This document shows positions 20,101 to 32,100 of a stretch of 64,000 bases of DNA, piece by piece. The stretch lies in the NCBI GenBank assembly GCA_035578175.1, contig JAQMRL010000014.1, positions 15,295,774 to 15,359,773 on the forward strand. Reading direction: 5' to 3'. The first letter of the stretch is position 1. Each line of letters begins with the position of its first letter. The DNA is from Catonia carolina. Taxonomy: Eukaryota > Arthropoda > Insecta > Hemiptera > Achilidae. The position numbers and the translations under genes are program-made. The notes beneath the pieces are model-generated. The model had not been told where the DNA came from. It searched no databases and saw only the letters and a program-made list of their open reading frames with translations.

Positions 20101-23100
20101 TTAAATCTCTGCCCATAACAAGCAAGTTGAATGTTAAATTATTTGCACTCGATCTGTTAGTTCCAGGGCTAAAAAAATATTGAGCTCAGTCAAATATATG
20201 ACTGAAGTATTTAACAACCGAAGAGGTAGAGATGTAAACAACACTAGTCAAGAGTTATCTTCTCTGAGAGTAATGAGTTCCATTATAGAGACAGCCTCTG
20301 TGGTAAATGAAGTGAAGTTGTCATTTGCAGGGTAGAAACTTGATGCTTTTCAGAGAGCCTGGCATGCTGATAAGCATAGGCTAATTTCCACTCAGTGAGG
20401 AAAGCAAGGTAAAAGACACTAGTCAGAGTTATCTCTTCTGAGAGTAATGAATTTCATTATACAGACAGACCCTGTGGTGAATGAAGCATAGGTATCATGT
20501 AAAGGGTGGAAAGTAGATGTTTTTCAGAGGGCCTGGCACGCTGATAAGCATAGGCTACTTTTCCACTTAATGAGGAAGGCAAGGTAAAAGAGACAAGTCA
20601 GAGTTATCTCCTGTGAAAGTAATGAATTCATTATAGACAGACTCTGTAATGAATGAAGTGAAGTTGTCATTTGCAGGGTAGAAAGTAGATGCTTTTCAGA
20701 GAGCCTGGCATGCTGATAAGCATAGGCTACATTTCCACTCAGTGAGGAAGGCACTAGTCAGAGTTATCTCCTCTGAGAGTAATCAATTTCATTATACAGC
20801 CAGACCCTGTGGTGAATGACTTAAAGTTGTCATTTGCAGGGTGGAAAGTAGATGCTTTTTAGAGTGCCTGGCATGCTGATAAGTGTAGGCTAGATTTCCA
20901 CTCAGTGAGGAAGGCAAGGTAAACCCTCACTCCTCACTTTATTTAGTAAAGCCTCTAGAGGTTCAAACTAGCCTTTCGGGTGATGACCTCAACAATTACA
21001 TAAATACTACTAAACAGGGTCAGAGCGAATTTGCAGCTCTTCATCAACCTTTGTGAACGTGGACTCATCTGAAATTCCATTCAACGTTTTAATGACTATC
21101 GTATTATCATAATACAAACTTTTAATAGCACTGACTAGATGTTGACGAATACTAAATATTCTTTTCAAAACTTTCAAAATCTGACTTCTAACTTATCTTG
21201 TCGAAGCAATTTGCATTCCCGAATTACAGGTATTATAAAATGATAAAATAATTTGAAAAATTTGGTGTGAAACACTCACATGACTCTTGCCAATGTAAAT
21301 ATTGAAAAATATAACCTAATTTTAATGATGAGTGCATGATGCAAAATAAAAATCAACCTCTGTTTGGATTTAAAATATTGAACATCACTAATTGACGCTA
21401 AACTAGGGTTTGTATAAAAAAATGCTTGAAATAAAAGTTGTAAATATTTTAATTTTATGTAACTTTAATTACATACACTTTTGTCAAGAAATGCATACTG
21501 AGGCTGCAGTATTAAAAATCCTATTTTTTACTGATTTTGATAAGCAAAATACAGAATATCACTTTTTTGTCATCAGTCTCTCGACTGGTTTGATGCAGTT
21601 CTCCAAGCTGTTCTATCTTGTGCAAGTCATTTCAAATCTACATACCTGTAACACCCTACATCATTTGTGATTTGCTTTATAAACTCTAACCTTCGCCTCC
21701 CCCTACAATTCACTCAATATTACCCTCCATTATTGATCCCAACGTACCTCCCTAATGCCTACAATATGTAACATCAACGTATCCATTTCCCTTTTTAAAT
21801 TTTCTAACCAACCAGTTTGTTTTAAACTCCTAACATTCCACGTTCCAACTCGAACAATTTCAGAAACTTCTATTTTTTTTGATGAAGTCCTCACCCGGAG
21901 ATCCAGATGGAAGACTAGTTTAACTCCGGAATATTTAATCAGAGTAGACACAATCATAATTTTTTTCATATTTTGAAGTTCTTGCTGTTCTTGAAGCTCT
22001 TGAAGACCTGCATATACTAAGTAAGCCTAACCAGAATCATACACGAAGGAGTTTCCTCACGATAATTCTAGTCAGACAAAAAAAGCTGTAGTTTACTGTA
22101 TTGCTTTCAGCTTTTTGATTGGCAGACTGAGTGTCCCAAGCCAACGTCTGCCAGGGTGGAATGGGCAGCCTTTCCAATATATCACTTATTGTCACTAAAT
22201 TAACCACCATATAAAAAACGCTTGAAATAAAAGCTTTTTTAGGTTTTTTAAAAGTTCTATAACTTTTATCATTATACATTTTTGCCCTAAAATGCATATT
22301 AAGGCTCCAATCTTAAAAAACATTTTTCCTACAATAGCACGGGCTCTCCAAGAATTTCAGCACACATGACATATATCCCTATCATGTAGAACATAAAAAA
22401 TGTACGAGCCATTTTTCAGAAAATTGCAAAAAAGTAAAAATAGCATGAATAAATTACTACTTCCAATTGACCGATTTTGATGAAAATGTTGATATCGAAT
22501 TGGTAGTGGTATCTAACTTAAGTCTCAAGTTTCAGTTTCATACTATCTTTCATTCTTGAGATATTTTGTTCACACACACACACACAGACCAATCACTAAA
22601 AACATGTATATCTGGTGAAAATTCAATTGTGTTTTATGTCTAACTGTTATGCCATTGCTGCTAATGCAGACAGTGGAGAATGATGATATATAAAAATGAG
22701 TGATGAAAAAATGCCAGACCTGACCGGGAATTGAACCCGGGATGCCGGCGTAAAAGCCAATTGTGCTAACCACTACACCAACGAGCCGGCCATGTAAAAG
22801 TAAAATAAAATTGTTACATTTTTTTTATACCCTAACAGTATTTACAAATAAGATTTGTAAAGTAAAGGAATTTTAATAACTGGACGATTTGTTGATTGCA
22901 TAGTCCGGAAAAATTCTTTGGAAGCTTGACAAGCAAATCTTGATACTTGTGACCTCATAGTGCGAAAAGAATTGCATAAAGTTTGATTAATTTTTTGCAT
23001 ATGAGGTTCAAGAAGCATGGGATGAGTTCTTGACACTTGTACCAAAGTTCCTAACCCTTGCATCACTATCTCCCTGAAAATAATAATAATATTAATTAAA

Positions 23101-26100
23101 TACAGTACATGATAATATATTATTTGGTTCCTGTTTTACACAGATATTTTGCAGATTTGGAAGAGAGAATTCAGCACTTGATGGATCAAATTTTTTAAGA
23201 GGAGAGATTTATTATTTCAGTCACATATTGACCTACTAATAGAAGCTTACTTCTTCTTCTTCTTGTCGTGCCTACCCAGTTCGGATGTTGGCGATCATCA
23301 TGGCTATTTTGACTTCATTAGTCGCAAACCGGAAGAATTCTGTGGAACTCTTACCGACCCAGGTCCTCAAATTTGCATGCCAGAAAATTCTTCTTTTACC
23401 AGGATTCCTCTTTCCTTGCAGAATGCTCTGCAGTAGATCATAATTTTTATTTTTATTTTTCATAATATTCCCCAGGTACTGCAGCTTACGGCACTTAACA
23501 ACTTTGACCGATTCCAGACCCTTGTTCATTCTCAACAAAACTTAAACATTAGTGACTTTCTGCGTCCATGAAACTCCCCATATTTTCCTATACAACCACA
23601 GTTCAAAAGCCTCAAGCCAGCATGCAGTCACCCTATTCAAGGTTCAAGTCTCAACACCATACAGAAGAATAGAGAACACATAGCATCTGAGGAGCTGTTT
23701 TTGGTGCCCAATGTCAGGTCATGGCTCCAAAACACTGACCCATTGCATTAGAAACCCCTCTGGCCTTTCCAATACACCGTATCTCCTGCGAGTTGTATCA
23801 TGCCTTATTAATATGGTTCACAAGTATCAATACTACGAAACATGGTCTATTTTTTCCCTTCTATATATGAGGTGAGGCTATTAAATAACGAGACTGATGT
23901 TGTAAAAAATTTAATTTTATACATTATCACTTATTGTCACCTTCAATATACACTCCTTTTCTATCCCTTCAACGCTCCATGCGAATTTTCCATTGTTGGA
24001 AACAGTGCTGGAAGTCGTCTTCTATCAGCTCCTTCACGACATATGCCACTCAAAAATGTTTGTACTGACACTTTGTACGCGATTGAAAATGACCCAAATT
24101 TTTTGGAAACTATAATAACATGTGATGAAACGTGGTTTTTTTACATATGATCCGAAAACGAAGCGCCAATCCATGCACTGGAAGAGCCGAACTTCACCGA
24201 GAGCCAAAAAAGCTCGAATGAGCAAGTCAAAATTTAAAGCATTGATGATTGTTTTTTTTTATATCCATGGAATTGTGTACCTTCACTGGGTTCCTGAAGG
24301 TCAAACAATTAATCAATATTACTACCTTGAAGTACTTTCTAAACTACGTCAAAGAGTAAGGAAAAAACACCCCGAAATGTAGAAGGACAAATCATGGGTT
24401 CTCCACAAAGACAATGCGCCAACTCATTCCGCGTTATGTGTCAAGAGGTTCCTAGCAAAGTACAGCATCTCAGTGTTAGAACATCCACCTTATTCACCAG
24501 ATCTTGCACCATGTGACTTCTACCTGTTCCCTAAGGTGAAATCTGCATTTAAAAGGACAAGATTTGAGTCTGTGGAAGCTGTAAAAGAGAACGCGACACA
24601 TGTCCTGAAGGAGCTGACAGAAGATGACTTCCAGCACTGTTTCCAACAATGGAAAATTCGCATGGAGCACTTTAGGGATAGAGAAGGAGTGTATATTGAA
24701 GGTGACAATAAGTGATTATGTATAAAATTAAAATAAAATTTTTTACAATGTCAGTCTCATTATTTAATAGCCACACCTCGTATATAGAGACATATCATGC
24801 ACATCCTTCCTGCTGATGATCATAAATTTAGTCTTACTGGTTTTAATGTTCAGCCCATACTTTTTGCTAAATTACTAAAATCTATACTGGTTATCTCACG
24901 GAATTTGTACCATAGTGAAATAACATTGATTTTTATTAGTTTGTTAATATTTTCTTCCCACGAATAAATGAACACTTGTTATAGTCAGGAATCATTAGAA
25001 AATGTTTAGACCTTTTAAAAAATATCAAATTTGATACATTTTAAGCTATATTTTAGTTTAAATACAGGAATACATAAATTTGTAACCATTTGCCATTTAA
25101 GTACTGTAAATTTTATCAACTTTTCGCACTGATATGTCTGGAGTAAAGGTAACGTTCTGGTCCGGAGATGGATTTGACATACCTATGTATGTACCTATGA
25201 GATGGATTTGACATACCTATGTATGTCAAATCCATCAGCGGTAAATTTTTTTTACTGTTCAAAAAATATTGAAAGTCGACTTTTACAAAGCAAAAATTTT
25301 CATGTCTTATGTTTTTAAATCCTTTTTCTGAAAAAAAAGTTTTTTCAGGAAATAATAGGAATATTTTCTCAAGAACCGTAGAAGATTTCTGCTCAATTTT
25401 TTTTTTTGTTTGCTTTTTGAAGGTTCACATTTAAGGCAGAGAAGGTTTTGTTTGAAAAACATTGCTTTAAAGTTCAAAAATTTAGTAACAAAAGATAAAT
25501 TTATTTCAAAAAATTTAATTTTTTTCAAAACTATATTTTTTGAAAACCATATGCTTAAAATCTTTCCAAGATTATGATCTTGAAAATAAAAAAAAGTTTG
25601 AGATTCTATCTACAGTGGTTCCTTAGAAGATGTTCCTTAAATTAACATGCCTAGATCTGCTGATAACAGACAGGTGGCGTGTCAAATTATTTACACTCAA
25701 TCTATTCGTCGCAGGGCTAAAATAAATAGTTCTGTTTCTTCTCACATGGTCAGCAAATGAAATGACTGAATCATTTAAGAACAGATGGAGGAGTAAAAGA
25801 CAATAATCACAGTTCTCCTCTGAGAGTAATGAATTTCATTATACAGCCAGACCCTGTGGTAAAGGAAGTGAAGGTGTCATTTGCATAGTGGAAAATCTGT
25901 GCTTTTCAGAGGGCCCGGCATACTGATACGCATACTCTTCCACTCAGTGAGGAAGGCAATTGTTAACCACCTCACTCCTTGTTTTACTTAGTGTAACATC
26001 TGTTTACAGATTGTTACGTGTTTTAGGGTTTTGTCGGCGTAATTTATTGTGTTGGTTTCCTTAACTGTTTTGCTTGTGATGTAGAACTGTCTGCCGTCTG

Positions 26101-29100
26101 GTGGCGCGCTCTTCGTTTCTCGTACGAACTGCTTCTGCCCCTCGCGACAAGCTGCCTAGATGAGTTGCCTGGCTACACTCTTTGTCGTCGCTTCACCGAG
26201 TATAGTGATACCGTAATGTTGTAATTTTTACGTGATTAATTTTTCAGTTTATTACTTTTGGCTAAAGTAAAACGTCTGCCCATTCTTTGAAATGGGTTCG
26301 AGTACACAGTTCGAGTGTACGGTTCGAGTGCACGGTTCAAGTGCATGGTTTGGAGTACCGGGTTCGAGGTAACAAGTTCTAACCAAAATAAAACTGCAAT
26401 CCAGAATTTCAATGTCTACTGCCTTCAGTTTACTGATCATCATTTGGATATTCGATTCTCGAATATGATTTTCTTCATTCGCCAATATTCTGTGTCTTGA
26501 TGGGATTTTCAAATGTCTGGAGCTTTTCCAATACTGTTATTTCTACCATTTTGAGAATAAGATTACCTGTGGGATTCGTGAGTGTTTTTTTACAACATAA
26601 GTGTCATTAACATGAGGTATGTGACCATCATCTTTTTTATATTTTTGTGAAATTCTCAGTTCCGGTCAACAGTTAATCGGTGAAATGTTTAATTATCTTG
26701 CATGAAAGATTCTGTAGTCGAAACCTTAATATAAATTGCAAGTAATGGACAAGAAAATCTTTGTCGAGACATTACCTTATATATATATATTTTCATGTCG
26801 TTTCATAATCACTAATTAACTTATTTAAATGTTAAAAATTAAAATATTTTTGTTTGCACAACCTAGTGTAACACATAATAAATTTTTTTATATATTAAAA
26901 TTTAAAATAACTAGCTTAGTTCTAGTTTTGTTTTTCTTTTAAATTCTTATGTAAATCAAAATAATCTTAAATTTTGCTGCTTTATTTAACGTTAATACGA
27001 AAGTAATAATGATCCTAAATTATTTATTTAATAGTTATGTAGTATTTCTGAAAATTAAACATAATAGTTGTTACGTCATTAGAAAACCGAATCAATATAT
27101 GCATATGTTGGCCAACAAACAAATGCTATTATTAGTTTGTATAAAAGCATTATTTTACAACTTATAAAGTTATTAATTTTGAATTACCCATATTGTAATT
27201 ATTGGATTTGTTGCTAATGTTCGGTCTTTACCGATTTAAAATTTTGTTATTGAAATATTTACTGTTTAATACTTTATAATATGATAGTCTTATTCTGTTA
27301 TTAATTAAATTTTTTGCAACCTACTGTGAATGAGTTTATTTTTCACTCATGCAACGATCCCCGTGTTTGTTTACCGCTTCCTAAATTTTTTTATTTTGTC
27401 TACACCCCGTCCGACCTGTCGCTTGTTTTTTGTGGCCGTGTGTGTGTTATCGGCAGCGATAGGGGTGTTTACATTAGTAAAACCTCCACAGGTTCAAACC
27501 AGTCTTTCGGCTCATGACCTTAACAACAACAACAATTACCTAGGTAGGGTTAATGACCTCCCTCAAGAATCATGATTGTACAGTATTCAGATGAACTAAT
27601 GTCCCCTAGCCGTGGGAGTGAGAGAATGCATAACGCTCTCACTCGCACAAGCCAAACGCGCCGTTCCAATAACATTGTCTTTAATTTTACTCATTGTTGT
27701 GAGCAAGCGTTTATGCATGCAGTAAACTAACAAGCAAGATAACGACTGTAGTATGTCTTCAGATTCGGATTATAACAGTAAAGACCTTTGAGCGCATGTG
27801 TAGTTATGCCACATATCTCCCTCTCACTCGCTCGGCTATGGGACATTAGTTCGTCTGATACCTATAACTACAATTTAAATTGATTTAGACAATAAATAAA
27901 TGCTACATACCAGTTTTCATTGCCTAATTCTAACAAGGAATATCGGATTGCTTCACTAGGATTCCTTAGCGTAGTCGGAGGAGGAAGCAACTCGACAAAA
28001 TCTCCTCTCTCGTTAACGTTATCGCCATAGAAACCGGCCGATTGAGGCCTAAAAAAGAGCACCAAAAAGGTTAGTGGTTGCCTCAGTGGTATAGTGACTA
28101 GTGTAATCTCAAATAAACGGTCGATAGGTGTTTGAGTTATAAGCTTCTAAATGCATCCAATGTGTTGCAGCAACAAGAAAACCAGCTCTTTTTTTCTTCT
28201 CATCATGATATCGGAATATTAATAAACGTAAAAATCTGGTGTGAAACACTCAAAAACCTTTCTCTTGCCAATGCAAATTATGACGAATATAACCTAACAT
28301 TAGTAATTAAATATTAGAAATAAACAAAAAACTAACCTCAAAAAACATAACCTTATTTTAATCATGAGTGAAGGACGCAAAATGAACATCAACCTCAGTT
28401 TGGCTTAAAAATAAGTAAAAGCACTATTTCACGCTAAACTAGCCTCTGTAGAGAAAAATGCTGTAAATAAAAGTTGTAGATCTTTTTATTTCCTATAAAA
28501 TTGATTATACACTTTTGTCGTAAAATGAATACTAAGGTCGAAATCTTAAAAAAAATAGATTTTTCACACATTTTCGTGAGAAAAATATAGAAAATCGCTA
28601 ATTACCGCTAAACTAAGCGGTAATTAAACTAAACTAAGGACATTTTTTACAAAAAAATGTTTGAAATAAAAGTTGTAGAATTTTAAATTCTCTACATTTT
28701 CTATTTTATAAGTTTTTACGTTAAAATGCATATTAAAGCCGTAATCTTAAAGAAACAATTTTTTTACGTGAAAACAGCCTCACCAAGAATTTCAGCAAAC
28801 ATGGCGCCTACCCTATCTTGTGTAGAGCTCAAAAAATTTAGCAAACCAGGCGATTTTTAAAAAAAATCGTAGGACCAGTTTTTGAGAAAATCGCAAAAAA
28901 GTGAAAAATTACACTAATAAACTACTACTTCCGGTTGAATGATTTTGATGAAAATGTTCGCGTCGGGTCCGGTAGTGGTATGTAACTTAAGTTTCAAGTT
29001 CGTACGACGTTCCGTTTTTGAGATATTCTGTTCACACACACACACATGCCAATCGCTAAAATTGGCGAAGTTGGTAACGTGCTCGCCTCTCATCATGCGG

Positions 29101-32100
29101 TCTTGGGTTCGAATCCCATTCAGGCACGGCATTTTTTCATACGTTACAAAAAATCATTTCATCATTCACCGTCTGCATTAGCAGTAATTGCAAAACAGTT
29201 GAACGTTAAACCAAAAAAAAAAAAACAATTGCTAAAAACATGTTTTTTGGGTTCATGGGGTCTGAAAACGTGTAGATCAGGTGAAAACTCGATTTCGAAA
29301 AATCGACATGAAAACAATACTTTCCTTCCTATATATTCATAAAGGCAAGAGAAAGTAAAAAATATGAAACTGACATGTACCAATACAGACTGAAATCAGG
29401 TAAATTTTGGTGTATAGACCTAGTACGTTAAAATTGAACAAGCGGTTTTGAAAGAAGGCTCCAAACTCGGGTATCTATAATAAAGAAATCGACATATGTA
29501 TAATAAATGTTATTTTTTATTTAAATTTCCGTAAATATTTGACGAAGTTACAAAATGTTCAAAATGAGTCCATTTTCACATCACAGGGAAGCATGAAGGA
29601 ATGGTATTTTACATTCTTTACGGTGATGTCACTGAGGCACTATTATATTTAGGTGACAGAAGTAAGCAAAGCAATGAAATATGTAGAAATATAGAAAATT
29701 CTTTCCCCTTCTCTATAAAAACCTTGTCCCCTACAACCACGTGTTTTGAAAAATTCTGTAGGTGCGGTTAGAAGGAAGCCGTTACACGTCTTTTGAAAAC
29801 TGCCAAAGTGTCGAATATTTTGCCTCTGTTATACTTAACAACATACGAGATAAGATCTACCAGTAATACAATATTGTATCATAAATTTCCCTCTAGTTAA
29901 TTTAACCCTTTGGAAACTGACTGTTACGCGTTAAAAAGAATTACAAAATTTAAAACGCGCTCTCAAAATAACTGTTTTATCTAATGTCACTACTGATGAA
30001 AAATTCTAAAAAAATTACAGTTGATTCATAATATGATACGTACACACCTTTTGAATATAATTACAACAAAATCGCTTGATAATTCTTTGCGTTAAGGCGA
30101 GCGAAATTTTCAACTGCGAAAATTTTTGTGTTTACTTTATATTTTTTACTATAACGGGCTTAAATTTCAGTTTAGCAAAACAATTTCTAATACATATTTT
30201 TTAGACAAGAGTTTACTGGAATAAATGTTATTTTTTATTTAAATTTCCGTAAATATTTGACGAAGTTACAAAATGTTCAAAATGAGTCCATTTTCACATC
30301 ACAGGGAAGCATGAAGGAATGGTATTTTACATTCTTTACGGTGATGTCACTGAGGCACTATTATATTTAGGTGACAGAAGTAAGCAAAGCAATGAAATAT
30401 GTAGAAATATAGAAAATTCTTTCCCCTTCTCTATAAAAACCTTGTCCCCTACAACCACGTGTTTTGAAAAATTCTGTAGGTGCGGTTAGAAGGAAGCCGT
30501 TACACGTCTTTTGAAAACTGCCAGTGTCGAATATTTTGCCTCTGTGATGGTAAACTCCTCCCGAACAATAAAAGGAACTCGTCGATCCACACTAAGGGCA
30601 AATTTTGTCATAGAAAATACACAGCTTCAACACAAATTAAAGATTTATTTAGTATTTAGCGTATGGCTTTTCAAGACATTTAAAAAATCAGCATCATAAT
30701 TGTTATATATTGGGATCAAATATGACCCTCTGTCTAATCTATCTGTCTAAATATGTACATACAGTACGTAATTCTAAAAACATGCTTAAGTCTATATACA
30801 GACATCCAGTCTGTCCAAGTAGGCTATTGATTCTGGAGTTGCCATCAGGAAATCCGCTCTTGTCCCTCCTCTAAAGGCAGTTATTCTGCACTCTTTCACT
30901 ATGTGATCAATAGTTTGTCCTTGACCACACTCACATAAAGGCGATGGTATTTTGCCCCATTTAAACAATAAATCAGCACACCTACCGTGTTTTGTTCTTA
31001 TTCTATTTAGAGCTGACCATTTTCTACGAGGTAGTCCAAAACCTGGCGGTTTTTGTGAAAACCATGGGATTTGTTCTTGCTGCTTTGATGCCCATTCTTG
31101 CTGCCACGCACTGGGTATGTTAAATGCTTCCTCTTTGGCAGCAATTGCAGTTTTTGTAGGTGGCTTTCTTGATCGCAGACGAGTTTTATTTGCGTTTTCA
31201 ATATCCTCATGGATTCTCAGGTCTTGATTGTCGACAATCTTATCATACTCTCTAATGAGGGCATTCTTGCGGCGCAGGTTTGGGGGTGGTATGTGGCTCA
31301 ATACTGGAAGCCATTCAGTAGGTGTTGATCTGATAGCGCCAGTGATCATTCTCATGGTATTATTGAGTTGGGCGTCTACTCTATGAGTGTGAGGGCTGTT
31401 TAGCCAGACAGGTGCACAGTATTCAGCAGCTGAGAACACAAGGCTCAGAGCTGTTGAGCGAAGAGTTGAGGCTGAAGCTCCCCAAGTTGTTCCACAGAGC
31501 TTTTGTATAATATTATTCCTTGCTTTCAATTTCTCTGCTATTCTTGATAGATGATGTTTGAAAGAAAGAGTTCTATCAAGTGTTATGCCTAGATATTTTG
31601 GGGTCCTATTGTGAAGAAGCAATTTGTTCTCGAAATTAAAGATATTGAATCTACACACGAGCTGCACGGACTTCCATCACAACATACCATAGACTAATAA
31701 AGCACAGAGGGGGAACTCCCATGTTAAAAAGTGTTTTAACGTTTTTCGTCTGCTACTATGTTTCGCTTCCAAAGTCGGTAGAATGAGCTAGTAGCACATA
31801 CGAGGGAGATTTGAATTTTGGCCAATTATCCTATACAATATTTATTTTTTATTTCATTTTACTTTTTGTTTTATAATTGAAATTTTTGGGAACTAATTTT
31901 TTTTTATTTGTCACCGGATGGTGACATTAAGTGGCGAACCTTATTAGTTTGGTGGCCCTGAAAAGGGCCGTTTAAGTGGTGGTCGTCTTGGAGAGGGGTC
32001 GGTAGTTGTCGTCGTGGCGGTCGAGGAGCTGGGCGATACGGCGTGTCGTCGTCCAGCGGAGACGTCAACTTCTTCTCTCGCAGTAGTGCGTCGATGGCTG

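Larger units (their letters stand above)
23245..24900 (-). mobile_element. RTE-type LINE remnant, split by a mariner element
   Basis: Minus-strand frame at 23538-23272: CRKLQYLGNIMKNKNKNYDL, LLQSILQGKRNPGKRRIFW, NEVKIAMMIANIRTG, the classic RTE C-terminus. Upstream RT sequence (FMIISRKD-like) resumes at 24785 after the mariner at 23866-24782. Confidence 0.82.

Noticed and set aside
22700..22790. Possible tRNA gene on the minus strand
   Set aside because: Same reason: a SINE head; the ends GGCCGGC and GGTCTGGC do not pair.
29053..29125. Possible tRNA gene
   Set aside because: A and B boxes are present, but the acceptor stem does not close and the sequence continues into a SINE body with poly(A) and a target-site duplication.
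30952..31227. 91-codon plus frame
   Set aside because: Antisense to the LINE C-terminal region at 30792-31630.
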